Source: Hsuehochloa calcarea
Taxonomy: Eukaryota; Streptophyta; Magnoliopsida; Poales; Poaceae
DNA length: 64,000 bases
NCBI GenBank assembly: GCA_036346395.1
Contig: CM070606.1
Location: 15,176,915 to 15,240,914, forward strand
Direction of reading: 5' to 3'
The notes under the pieces were generated by a model that saw only the letters and a program-made list of their open reading frames with translations, was not told where the DNA came from and made no database searches. Each line of letters opens with the position of its first letter. Position 1 is the first letter of the stretch. Both the position numbers and the translations under genes were made by a program. Positions 23,771 to 34,707 of this stretch are shown one piece after another.

Positions 23771-26096
23771 TGTAATATACCGGAATTGAATCGGGTAATT
23801 AGAAAATCAGCTAAAAGAAGAGAGGGCAAAGAAAGGAGTAAAAATTCTGAAATTAAAAGGTGATTTTCCGCGTTATTTGGACAACCTGGGTCTTGGGCCA
23901 CGGCCCATGTGGCCCAAGAGGGGGGCCGGCCAAAGGGGGGATGACCTTCCCCCTAAACCCTAGCCACCCTCCCCCTCTCCCCACTCTTCCCCCCCCCAAA
24001 GCCGCCACCCCTCTCTCCCCTGCGCCACCACCTCCCCAGCACCACCATCTCCCTCTCCGGCGAAGATCCTTGCTGCGGTCCATTGGAGGAAAGGCGAGGA
24101 GACCACTGTTGGAGTGCCGGCCAAGACGAGGTAGCAGATCGGTGTTGTTCAGTGCTGTTTCTCATCAGTTTTGCGTAAGATCCGTACGTTTTCTGATTAG
24201 ACCGCCTCTTAGAAAGTTGTATCCCTCGGTTTAAGATTTCTTTGGGCACTGAGATCACCTGATTTGGACTTACGGTTTAGGCGTTATGGTAGTTTTACCG
24301 CGACTGACCAGGAGAGTTGACGAGAATTGGTAGATTGTTTTGTCTGGCAATTATGAATTAATTAGAGGCCGAATTAGAAAATCCACCCAAACTGAATATT
24401 GTAGAGGATTTAGTAAGCTTTCCAAGTTAATAAAGAACACAATTTTTAGAGTTGGCAATCAAAAGTTATGAAATTTTTACCGCCGCTGTTTTGCTGACTG
24501 TCAGATTGCAGAGACAGAAACTTTACCTGAATATCAGAATTCGTCGAAGGCTGAATTAGGAGACTTGTCCAACTAGACTATTGTAGCTAGTTTTGTCGTG
24601 ATTCCATAGAGTCCAAGATCACTTTGTTCCGAGTTGCTTACCAAAAGTTATGGTGGTTTTAGTGCTCTGTCCAGAGAGCCCGATGTGAAATTGATATTTT
24701 ATTAACTGGCCAAGTAGGGATATTATTTGGCCGATTCAGTAAGTCTCACCAACTAGACTTAGTTAGAGAATTTAATTAGCTTTCCAGAAGTCTAAGAACA
24801 TCTTATTTGGACTCATGTACCAATAGATATGGATTTTTGAAGTTGACTATCCACCGAGGGGACAGATCGACGTTTAGGAATTTGCGGATGGGATCGAGTT
24901 AGATGTTTTTTCGAGTTCATGGTTGTTGCTATAGTCTGTTTTGGTCTGCTGTTGTGTCTTAGCGTGTGTTATAATTATTATTCAGGTGGTGGACTGGTAC
25001 CGGGGGCAGCACCTTCTGTACATCCCTCGTTCTCTCGCTGTTAAGGTAAGTATAATGTTGAATATGATAAATATTAATGAGTGGAAATATTTGATATATA
25101 TTATGAGTACTTGTGGATTCATGTTTGTGATGATGGCATAGTTGGTATTGTTCATGGTTGCTAGAGATATAAATTACGTGTTATTCATGGTTGTTTGTCT
25201 ATGGTTATGAGATTTTGGAGTAAGAATAGGTTATTCATATGCAAAGTTGTTGCGGATGCATGTTTGTGTTACTTTGAGAATTCATACATATGCATTATGT
25301 TGGTTTACTGAAGTCTTGGTCATGCGATGACTAAGCAACTCTTGAGGTCACCGTCATGTTAATGACGGGCTAAAGGTCCCCATGCTTGAAGAGCATGGGC
25401 TTGGGTCCCCGTACACGTGGAGTATGGGCAATGGTCCCTGTACCAGATGGTACAGGCATGGGTGTGCATCGACGGATGCGCACTTTGCATTACCAGTAAA
25501 ATGCAAAAGAGAAAGAGGAGGAAAAAGATCTTGTTGAGCATATTACGTAGCATGCATGTGTAAAGTGATTGATACGTGGTTTTGTGAAGTATAGTTGATG
25601 AGTTATATGCTTGTATGTTGTTGATGCCATTTATTATATTTGCTGAGTCTTTGGACTCACCTCTTGCTTTTGTTGTGCTTTTAGGTACCAGTTGCAAGAA
25701 CCGCATGCATGGGAGGGAGTAGGGTTGCTTTGGATGCACTCACCACCACACATTCTTTTAAAGATGATTATCATTTAGGTCGTACCTTAATAACAAGCAA
25801 ACTATTTAAGGATTAATTTTGTTTATGCTTGAATGCATTGGATTATTTGTAATAATGAAAGTGGTAAATTTTTTATTATGCTTGCTTATGCATTAGCTGA
25901 ATAGATTATTTAAGAATGCTTTGATGAACTTTGGATGTTGAGATATTGATAATAATATATGCATCTGTTGGAACCTCTAGCATACTTAATTATACAAAGG
26001 AGGTTTTGCCGAAATTTAGAACTATGTCTTATGTTTAAATGGTTATCATGTTTATTTAGTAGCATTCTAGGCTCTTTGATGGGTTTGGGTGTTACA
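23771..26096 (+). mobile_element. 3' LTR of A2
   Basis: It is about 2.33 kb, starts TGTAATATACCGG and ends TGGGTGTTACA. It is the most complete family A LTR here. It has a C-rich leader (23930-24060), a block CAGGTGGTGGAC...AAG|GTAAGTA ending at 25045 with a consensus GT donor, and a hairpin run at 25319-25500 including CCGTCAT-GTTA-ATGACGG (25351-25368) and CCTGTACC-AGAT-GGTACAGG (25437-25456). TGAGTC/GACTCA follows at 25644-25659 and TTTTAG at 25684. Confidence 0.82.
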
Positions 26097-26225
26097 GGTT
26101 TTTCCTTCGATGGTTGTCTGTTTTGGACATACTGGAATGTGGGAAGGTATCGATAAAAGTTAGGGTTGCGTATAGGGGCGAACGATTCCTGTTTTGTTTT
26201 ATTACTATGTTGTGCGCTTTTGAAT
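26097..26225 (+). mobile_element. LTR-like fragment X, right remainder
   Basis: This is the continuation of 4229-5363 after removing A2: GGTTTTTCC joins AAATTTATGGTT. It ends where a minus-strand LTR begins (TGTAACACC at 26226). No LTR end is visible, so the fragment is truncated. Confidence 0.35.
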
Positions 26226-28140
26226 TGTAACACCTTGGCTATTCGGAAGTCAAAATGCTACCTAAAGAACTAACATACAACCAAACTGCGGCAGAATTTA
26301 AACTGAAACTCCTCTAAGTACATATAGAGACCAACTTTAAATGTAGCACGATAGGAATAAAGACTGAATTCATCAAAACAGAATCAAGGAATAATCAAAA
26401 TGAACCACTAGCATCATTTAACAAGAAAACCTAACATGAAGAGAAATATCATGCAATAGTAAATTTATCTATTATAGTCCTCGGTTAACAATTGAAAGAC
26501 AAAATCGACATTACTAATGAAAGTAAATTATGGTGAACTGAGTGAAGTGTGCTTGTCTACCCTCTCCCAACAAGCCGTCATCAATGATCACCTAAATAAA
26601 TAAATAAAGCAAGAATGGGTCGAAACTCAGCAAGTACAGTAAACAATTGAACAAACCAGGTTATAAACAAGTCAATCTCAATACGAATTATGAATTTATC
26701 TCTGAACACTTTTGAGTATATATGGAAGGAATGGATGCATTGAAAGGAATGGACTGCACACATGCTCATACCGGTATAGCGAGTGACACACCCGTCGGTG
26801 CTCACTTAAGCCCGTACTTAACAAAGTCCGGTGATCCAATCACCGTATGAAGAACGTTTCATACGGGTGTCCGAAATTGCCCACATTGGAATGGTGGGTC
26901 TTACGTGCCCATACTGAAATTGATGGGTCTTAACAATTCCACTCCCGTGGACGGAACACGAACAATGCAAGAATGGAATGAATATATGCAATGAGTGTCA
27001 CCTCTTTCATTCACATGGATTATCAACTAAGAACGAATAAATATCATTAAGTTTGAATCATGGATCATAGAAATAGCATCGCATCAACAACATTCAACTG
27101 TATAAAATGAAGTATGAACATAGATCATAGAAGTAACATTGCATTAACAACATTCAACAGAAATCAACATGTCTTAACACATTGTACATGCCTTCCGCGA
27201 TGTGACGTACTAGTAGGCAACGGAGGTGCTCCTACACTCGCCACCTCGCCGCCTACACGAATGCATATTCAAATATAAGAACACACGATATGACGACGCT
27301 AGCGGCGATCTACAATACCCCCTTGACTACCCAATACAACAGATAGACCCGAATTGAACACATACAATTCACCCATCTAAACATATCCGGACAGCGACAC
27401 GGAAAAATTCATAATTAATGATCTATAACTCGGAATGACATGAATTCACTGCCCAATGAAACTTAACGAGTAAACCTACAAAACTCTAGTTGACAAGATT
27501 TCCTAATTCTGCTAAAACATTTGACTAAACAGCTGTTGAAAATGCCTGACAGACATTTGTCCACACAATCAGTACAGCAGCGAATAATATAACATAAATT
27601 TTACTCTATGAGTCCAATTTGGGTGTTCTTTATCAATATGGAAATATAATCAAATTGTCTACAGAAAACGTTTTGGGTGACAAGTCTGAATCTGCACCTA
27701 AACAATTCATATTTCAACAAACATCTAAACTGACAACTATTTGGTTGTGGAAGGCTACGACTAACAGCGGTGCTTCGCCGACGGTGGATGTGTGCACTGG
27801 GTAGAACAGGCTATTGCGCACATACCGGTGCTCGTATTGGTACGGAAGGTCGCTGGAGTTGGCCAAAATTGGTGACGAAGCTGTGGAGCAGGTGCTGTTG
27901 TTGTCATCGACGACCAACAGTGACCTCTCGTGGTCGTGAAGGGGTGTCGGAGATAGCTCCGGTGACGGTGAAGACGACGGTGTGGTCGACGACGACGAGG
28001 CGACGAAGACAACAACGCAATCTGAAAAACACAAGCAGCAACGGCGGAACCCTAAAATTTCTAATACGGCTGCGCTAGAGCTTGAGGGGTGCGGTGGCAT
28101 AGGGTTTTGGGGTGCGGAGACAAGGGCGAACCCGAGGACG

Positions 28141-28149
28141 CCTTTTATA
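28141..28149 (-). promoter_or_regulatory. TATA box of the minus-strand solo LTR
   Basis: The minus strand reads CCCTATAAAAGGCG here, followed by a C/T-rich leader. A 191-codon open frame downstream (28289 to 27714) is proline/serine-rich, matches nothing I recognise, and is probably part of the LTR leader. Confidence 0.5.
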
Positions 28150-28784
28150 GGGCTAGGGGGATGCCGGATTTGGAAGTCCCCAAATCGAGGAATTCTTGGG
28201 TTCATTTGAAACACGAGATAGAGTTCGTTTTGATCCCGATTGACGGCAAATACGGGTGCAGGAAAATTAGAGATAAGATTTGGTAACAAAATCCATAAGG
28301 TTTTAGTTGGAAAAATTGTGTTGCTGTTTTGAGCTCGAGCTCTTGTAATTAGGGGTGAAAACGGATCGGATACGGACGGATAATGACTCTGCCATATTTG
28401 TTTTCATATTTTCTTCTGGATCCAGATACGAATAATATCAAATACAGATACGGAGCAAATACGAATTGAAACGAATACGGTCGCGGATATTTTTCGGAAC
28501 ATGAAAACCCCTTAAATTGTATGCCAGAAATTAACGAAAATATATAACTAGTTTATTTGATGCAAACATTCATGAATTATTCATATTTTCAGCAACCACA
28601 CATAACATTGGCACTAGCAAGTTGCATTAACTAGTTCATCATAAACATAACACTTAGTTTGCCATATTTAGCTTTGTGGATATCGTGAGGATATGTGCAC
28701 GATCTCAGGATGATGAGTCAATTGGCAATGGCTTTATTGGTTTGCAAAATCTCGCGTTTTCGGGGTTTGCTTCAGTCTGTCAGA

Positions 28785-29125
28785 CCACAGGCGGTCTGAC
28801 CGGCGATGTTGGGCGGTCAGACCGCCCGTGGAGAGGTCCGACCGGCCATGGTGGCCGGTCCGACCGGTTTGCTGAAAAATGGCTTTTGGAGGTAAGCCAA
28901 AAATAGGTTGTGTAGGCAGGTGAGGGGAGTCTCCTGGATGTGGTCGCATCATTTTTGGAGCTCCCAGTCAAAAGTTCTATCGAGTTGAAAATTCCATAAG
29001 GTTTCGGATTCTCAAGCTGGAATTTTGGCTAAGTCCTTTCGGGCGGTCCGACCGCCGTTGTGGCATCGGTCCGATCGGCCTGGAATCGGTCGGACCGGTA
29101 GAGTTGGGCGGTCAGACCGCCGTTC
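28785..29125 (+). repeat. CG-rich palindrome array in the C1 5' LTR
   Basis: Units of the type GGCGGTC(N)GACCGCC and CCGGTCCGACCGG recur around 28790-28872 and 29043-29120, with a third cluster at 30195-30370. The same clusters lie in the other three LTRs of C1 and C2. Sirevirus LTRs are known for CpG-dense palindromic repeats upstream of the transcription start. Confidence 0.8.
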
Positions 29126-29631
29126 ACTTGAAGGTGAGCCGTCTTTGCATTGATGTGTATTGATTGTGTTTATTGTATGAACTTCAATGCTTTATTGTTG
29201 TATATTGCATTGCGGAGCTAACGTGGGTCAAGTTGTGAAGAACTTGTTCCCGGAAACGATTTGTTTGTCTATTGCTGTGCAGGTGGCTTGCAGGTCAACG
29301 ACGTCAACGGTGAATGGATCGGGACTACGCTTGGAGAGCTGAGGTCCAGAACGATCATGGATGCCGGGTGAGGTCGTGTGAATCAAGCATGGTGCAGGAT
29401 GGGCAAGATGGATCGAACGGGTGGTTCGGTGCAGCTGGTTGGATCAGGCGGTGCGGATATCGGTGCGAGTCTCTGGGAGGTTCCGATGGGATTCGGACAA
29501 AAGAGGCTTGGCGACGTGATGAGAACCGCTGATCAACCTACACGTGGTGAAGCAGGCGATTGCTTCAATGGATATGTGTGTGTGGGTCCCATGTGTGAGT
29601 GGATCCCAAAAGTGAAACCCTAGGCCTCTCC

Positions 29632-29639
29632 TATAAATA
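29632..29639 (+). promoter_or_regulatory. TATA box of the C1 5' LTR
   Basis: TATAAATA follows the CG-palindrome region. The same box is at 35662 in the 3' LTR and at 53582 and 62687 in C2. Confidence 0.7.
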
Positions 29640-30572
29640 GAGAAGGGGGAGATGTAAAACCCCTTGAAGCCTCCATTTGGTTTTCCTTAGCTTTTTCTAG
29701 GGTTAGGGTTTGGAGAGGAAGAGAGGGAGAGATTGTGGTTGCTCCTTGGTGAGCTCTTGTCCTCCTTGAGGGAGTGGCTTTGTAAGCATCTTGTGAGATC
29801 AATCAATCTTGTGATGCTTGCTTGAGAGATCATTTGTCTCCCTTTTGTGTTCTTCTCTCTTTTGGATGAATTTGGTGCTTCCTTGATTCAAGTGTTTAAG
29901 CTTGGTCTCTTGACCCATTGTGTCTTGCTTTGATGTGTGGGAATACTCCTAGAATCGTCTAGACCATCAACCCCCACAAGCAAGTCTTGAATCAAAGATT
30001 TTCATATTTCTAGGGTTTGTGAACTTCTTTGGTAAAACCTTGAGAGATCAATTTTGCGAAGTGGATCTGAAGGATCGTCGCTAGAAATAGGTCTCTAATA
30101 TCATTAGGGAGGTGTGCTCGAAATTTGGTCAAGTTTCATTGGTTGAATCAAAAGTTGGATCAAATTTTGTTTTGGATTTGGGCTTGATTTTTCAAGATCG
30201 GGTCGAACCGGTCGACCGATTTTATGACGGCGGTCCGACCGCCTGCGTTCGATCCACTAGTATCGCTGGTCGAACCGATATCCACCGGTCCGACCGCCGC
30301 TTAGTAGCCGGCTCGATCAGCTCTGTGACCGTCGGTCGATCGCCCTTGGTAGCCGGTCGACCGCTTTGTGCCAGATCGCCCTTTGAGATTAAGTCTCCAC
30401 TTGTATGTCGTGTGGTTGAGCGGGGTTATCGAAAAGACACGGCTTCCATCGCGGCGCTTCGATCTTCTTAGCTTTCATAGCTAAAGGAGTAAAGTTCGTG
30501 TTGAATTTGATTTAGGCGAGAAAGTTGAGAAAGCGCCTATTCACCCCCCTAGTCGCCTTTACGGTCCTACAA

Positions 30573-30588
30573 GTGGTATCAGAGCCGG
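30573..30588 (+). other. Primer binding site of C1
   Basis: GTGGTATCAGAGCCGG begins one base after the LTR end. TGGTATCAGAGCC pairs with the 3' end of initiator tRNA-Met. Confidence 0.88.
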
Positions 30589-30684
30589 TTAGCTCTTCTC
30601 ATAGATCTTTACCGGTCTTTGGAGCCATGGCGATCGATGATATTCAATCGAGCCACATGTTTTGGATGGAGTTGATTTTGCTTA

Positions 30685-33318
30685 TTGGAAGGCCCAATGC
30701 GAGCCTACATCGAGGCTCAAGGGCACGCAATTTGGCTTAAGGTGAAACACCCTTATGAGGTGCCAGCCGATGACAATTTGATCACTCCAGATGTGGAGAA
30801 CAACAGCAGGGCTCGAAATTTCTTGATTCAAGGTCTTAGTCAATCTGAGTTTGAGCGTGTTGCTCATTTGCTGTCTGCTCATGAGATCTGGCGGACTCTT
30901 TGTGATTATCACGAGGGGTCCACTGCGATCAAGGAAGTGAGACAGAACCAGCTGAAGAAAGCATACTCTAAGATCGAGCAGAGGCCTGGTGAATCATTAG
31001 ATGAGCTGTGGGGGAGATTTTCTAAAATTCTTCATGATCTCCGCGCTATTGATCTTGTCTTTTCTGAGTCTGAAAATGCACGCCAGCTTTTGGGTGCTTT
31101 GGATGTGAAGGTCTGGGGGATGAAGATCACTGCCATAAATGACAACACTGTCATGAGTGAGCTTACCATGTATAAGCTTTACTCTAGGTTGAAGACGCAT
31201 GAGATTGATTTTATCTCACGTCTCCCCATGACAGATTCGATGGCTTTAGTGGTCGACCAATCTAAGGGTAGATATTCTGATTCTTTTGATGTTAGCTCAT
31301 CTGGCTTTTCTTTGTCTGCTTTGCATTCTTTGAGCGATGAGCAACTTGAGAGACTACCTGAAGATGATTTAGCCCTCCTATCCACCAAATTCACAAGAGC
31401 GTACAACAATGTGAGAAATAGGAGGAGAGGTGGACCTATCACATGCTTTGAATGTGATGAGCCGAACCACATTCGCTCTAGATGCCCCAAGCTGAAGGGC
31501 AAGGAGGAGAAGGAGTCACATAGGCATCCTCGAGCGAGAGATGCTAAGTACAAGAAGACAAACTATCGCAAGTTTGTCAGCCGAGTCCTTGAAGCTCTAG
31601 AGGATGTGAGCATAGATGATGTGGACTCGGAGGCGGAGGACGACAAGAGTGACTCCAGTGGCAAGAAGAAGGCACGTGATTTCACAGGCATGTGCTTCAT
31701 GGCTAAGAACAGCCACGACAGCGACTCCTCCAACAGCGAGGATCCTTTTAGCGATCCCGATGAGGTATGCCCTTCACTTCCTGACATGAAAAGGGCTTTA
31801 GTGCTTGCTGAACAAAAACTGCATAAGCAAGCTAAATTGATTAAGAAACAGGATACTATGATTGATAATTTGAACCTAGAAGTGGTTAGGCTCAAATCCA
31901 TTAATCCTGATGATTTCTGTGATTCTTGCTCTAGCTTGCTTAATGAATTGTCAAGCTTAAATTCTGCGCATTCCTCTGTTATGAATCAACTGAAAAATGC
32001 TCTTGTTGAATTAGAATCTCTCGAGTCTAGTTCTGTTTGCATGGATGCCATTCCGCTTGGTGTGACTACCTTGGATGCTATTCCTTTAATTTGCTCAAAT
32101 TGTGCTTTGCTAGAATTGAAACTGGATAGCTCCTTAAAAGAATTGCAAAAATTTGATGCTAGTCACACTTGCTCTCATTGTAAGAATAATAGGATTAAAA
32201 TGCAAGAGTTGACCGAAATGGTCGTTTACTCTAGAGCTGCATCATGTGAAAATTGTCCTAAGCTTACAATTGAGATTGAAGCTTTAAACAAGACTCTTGA
32301 AGAGAAAGCTAAAATTGAAAAATCCATGTCTCTTACTGCTTCCAAGAAAGTCATTGATTCTTCCTCTTGTATGTTGCATGCTGAAGTTGAAACTGTTATT
32401 GGTAAGATACAAGAGGCTTTTAGAATCAATTTTAAGGAGCAGTTGAATAGGATTGGAGAGTCCTATTGTGTGTCTTGTAAGGCTCTAAAAGTGGAACTGG
32501 ATCTTCTTAAGAGCAAACATGTTGAGGCAATCAATTCTAAAAAGTGCTCTAATTGCGGAGTTTTGGCAAAAGAAAATGATTACCTCAAAATGACTCTTGA
32601 GAAGTTTTCTAGTGGGAAAAAGAAACTCAACTTGATTCTAGATCAATCCAAGGTGAGTGTGAAAAACAGTGGCCTAGGTTTTAAGTCCCTGGAGCTTTCC
32701 AAGAATCTCCCACCAAAGATTGCTAAAGTTGTGAAAGGTGGTCTGGTTGAGCAAGAACCTCCTAAGACGTCAAAGGTTGCTTTTAAATCTGTAGGTTCTG
32801 CTCAAACTCTTTCTAGCAAGGAAGGTGCTTCTGTTTCACATGTACGGACCCCTCAAAAGGTCAAGTACCATTGCACCTTCTGCAAAAAAGAGGGCCACAC
32901 TCTTGAGTTTTGCTTCCGGAGAGCAAAGATTGAGAGGAAAGAGAGAATGAGCACTTTGAGATCCATTAGAGGAGTCTCTTCTTCAGCTGTAGTCTCTAGA
33001 GCCAGGCAGCCTATTCAACGTACCACTTATAGGCCTAGGTTTGTAGAGAACTTTGTTGACTCTTTTGGTGGGTCCAGGCAGCAGTTTGGTTTAGGATATC
33101 GTGAGGAGAGACCATGGGTAGCACCTAGACAGGGGGAGTATCGGTCTTTTGGTAGATCGTTTTGGAGAGGTTCAGGTGGTGCTTATGGGCATTCTTATGA
33201 TTTTGTGCCTGATCATTTTTCTGCTGCTTCTTTTGCTATTCCCAGGCATCGTGCATCTCAGTACTGGACACCTAGATCTTTTATCTCAAATCCCAGTACT
33301 GAGGCATGGATGTTTTGA
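30685..33318 (+). CDS. gag: Copia (Sirevirus-like) Gag, long form, open for 877 codons
   Basis: Nucleocapsid/capsid-like Gag, which would package element RNA in cytoplasmic particles. The expected start is the ATG at 30627; small indels put the first ~20 codons out of frame, so the open frame begins at an internal ATG. Residues about 5-220 form the UBN2/retrotrans-gag type region (IWRTLCDYHEGS, LDELWGRFSKILHDL). A zinc knuckle, CFECDEPNHIRSRC, is at about 254. Acidic and coiled-coil regions follow, with six CxxC pairs at about 411, 470, 496, 521, 595 and 622. A second CCHC motif, CTFCKKEGHTLEFC, is at about 731, and an Arg/Gly/Ser-rich tail follows. The stop lies at the pol-deletion junction, so protease, integrase, RT and RNase H are absent. 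An open frame this long contrasts with broken C2. Confidence 0.9.
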   Translation: MEGPMRAYIEAQGHAIWLKVKHPYEVPADDNLITPDVENNSRARNFLIQGLSQSEFERVAHLLSAHEIWRTLCDYHEGSTAIKEVRQNQLKKAYSKIEQRPGESLDELWGRFSKILHDLRAIDLVFSESENARQLLGALDVKVWGMKITAINDNTVMSELTMYKLYSRLKTHEIDFISRLPMTDSMALVVDQSKGRYSDSFDVSSSGFSLSALHSLSDEQLERLPEDDLALLSTKFTRAYNNVRNRRRGGPITCFECDEPNHIRSRCPKLKGKEEKESHRHPRARDAKYKKTNYRKFVSRVLEALEDVSIDDVDSEAEDDKSDSSGKKKARDFTGMCFMAKNSHDSDSSNSEDPFSDPDEVCPSLPDMKRALVLAEQKLHKQAKLIKKQDTMIDNLNLEVVRLKSINPDDFCDSCSSLLNELSSLNSAHSSVMNQLKNALVELESLESSSVCMDAIPLGVTTLDAIPLICSNCALLELKLDSSLKELQKFDASHTCSHCKNNRIKMQELTEMVVYSRAASCENCPKLTIEIEALNKTLEEKAKIEKSMSLTASKKVIDSSSCMLHAEVETVIGKIQEAFRINFKEQLNRIGESYCVSCKALKVELDLLKSKHVEAINSKKCSNCGVLAKENDYLKMTLEKFSSGKKKLNLILDQSKVSVKNSGLGFKSLELSKNLPPKIAKVVKGGLVEQEPPKTSKVAFKSVGSAQTLSSKEGASVSHVRTPQKVKYHCTFCKKEGHTLEFCFRRAKIERKERMSTLRSIRGVSSSAVVSRARQPIQRTTYRPRFVENFVDSFGGSRQQFGLGYREERPWVAPRQGEYRSFGRSFWRGSGGAYGHSYDFVPDHFSAASFAIPRHRASQYWTPRSFISNPSTEAWMF

Positions 33319-34707
33319 GGGAATTTTGCTTCGTTTTGTTTTCATTGTATTATAATGCATTTTCATTTCAAATGTCTTGCATTGTATAATAAAACTTGTG
33401 GAGCTTTGATTATTATCCTTGTATGGCTTGATTTCATACTCTATACCTTGTCATATCAAGTGATAGTCTGCTAGACTTCTTTTATGGCTCTTTGTGTTTT
33501 AGCTTAGCTTTCACCTTGCTAGCTTTGTATCTGTGAGCAAATTGAATCAAATCATGTCTTGTTGGATCTTGTGACTAGTTTTGCTCTAGTGATCATCTTA
33601 TGATTCTTGCCATTGTCATATAGGTTGAATTGAGTCTTGAACTTATTTTGAGATGAAAATGAGCTTTTATCTTCTTAAGTCAAGCAAATGAAAGATGAGA
33701 TTTTACGTGTATGAAAAGCGATCTCACCAATCCTTTCTCATGAGACGGCTTGCCATTGCACTAGGCATGAACTCAGGGGGAGCTTTGGATGACCTAGATC
33801 ACTCTTTTAAGCTTATCGCTTGAGATGGTCGCGGCAAGGCTTGAGATCTAGCACAGTGAAAAAAAATCCTTTTTAGGAAAATGCTCAAAATGCTAAGTGC
33901 TTGAGTTTTGCTTCTAAAGTGTACTCTTATTGCTCAAAATGCCTCAGTCCTTGTTTTGAGTCTCTTTTTACTTATAGACATGGCTTGACTCATTTTTGGT
34001 TGCTTTTAGTGAAACTATGATATTGAGCAACCTTTCATGGTTTTAATTCTTTTAATCTCAGATTACTGCTATTTTGGTTTTAGCTTTGTAGTACATGTTT
34101 TGCCATGATTGAATATAGCTTCTACACCTTATATGGCTTGGTATAATTCTTGTACTGTCTACTTCGATAATGGTCATGGCTCCTTTTGCTAAATTTCAAA
34201 TAAAGTCATTTCATCTTCTTTATCTTTTCCCATGCATCTTGATGAATTCATTGTCAAAGGGGGAGAAGGATTGAAGAAAATGCTGTTGGAGCTTTTGGTT
34301 TCATACATAAGGTTTCATATAAAAGAACTTCATAAAATAAAATAAAATAAACCTTTTGAAAATTTGTGATCACAGTGAGTTGATTCTCTGGGTTTTATTG
34401 CCTTTTTCTGATCTTAATTGCAATTGAAGAAGACTCACAATGATCAAAGGTCAAATGGAACATTTTGTCTTTCATATGGACCTAAGTGAGATTTTTAGCT
34501 ACTTTCTGGAATTTGAATCATTTTGTGCTTTCATTGCCTTATCTCACTTGTCTATACTATTCTGAAGCCAGCTTGGTCGGTTCCTAGGCTTTTTCTTGCT
34601 TATGGACCAAGTTGTACCTTTATGCGAAAACGGCGATTTGTTTTACTTTTCAATTCGAAAAACCACATTTTCTGAGAAATTGCCAATGTGTTCATCAAGG
34701 GGGAGAT
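33319..34707 (+). other. C1 region between gag and 3' LTR, non-coding, with several polypurine tracts
   Basis: It is colinear with C2 60382-61766. It contains CAGGGGGAGC near 33775, CAAAGGGGGAGAAG at 34255 and CAAGGGGGAGATT at 34696 directly before the LTR. Repeated polypurine tracts upstream of the 3' LTR are described for Sireviruses. No open frame of note is present. Confidence 0.75.

Larger units (their letters stand above)
5364..26096 (+). mobile_element. Family A non-coding LTR retrotransposon, copy A2 (complete, nested)
   Basis: The 5' LTR starts at 5364 and, after removing element B, ends at 18834. It is followed by TTGGTATCAGAG, a tRNA-Met-type primer binding site. The internal region is 18835-23770 and the 3' LTR is 23771-26096. 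Flanks share GGTT (5360-5363) and GGTTT (26097-26101). No gag or pol is recognisable on either strand, so the element should depend on proteins supplied in trans. Two insertions sit inside it: B in the 5' LTR and a TRIM in the internal region. The 5' LTR is rearranged relative to the 3' LTR. Confidence 0.8.
28675..30571 (+). mobile_element. 5' LTR of C1
   Basis: TG...CA ends, with CG-palindrome arrays at 28785-28870, 29040-29125 and 30195-30370, a TATA box at 29632-29639 (TATAAATA), and the end CACCCCCCTAGTCGCC...CTACA. Compared with the 3' LTR the right-hand palindromes have CTG/CAG reduced to CG, for example near 30200 and 30330-30380. Confidence 0.92.

Noticed and set aside
27714..28289. 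Minus-strand open frame of 191 codons with a TATA box nearby
   Set aside because: It sits in an LTR leader, starts upstream of the TATA box, and is Ser/Pro-rich without recognisable domains. A host gene cannot be excluded but is not supported.
28785..29125. Possible CRISPR or protein-binding operator array
   Set aside because: The palindromes are irregularly spaced and recur in all C1/C2 LTRs, as known for Sirevirus-type LTRs.
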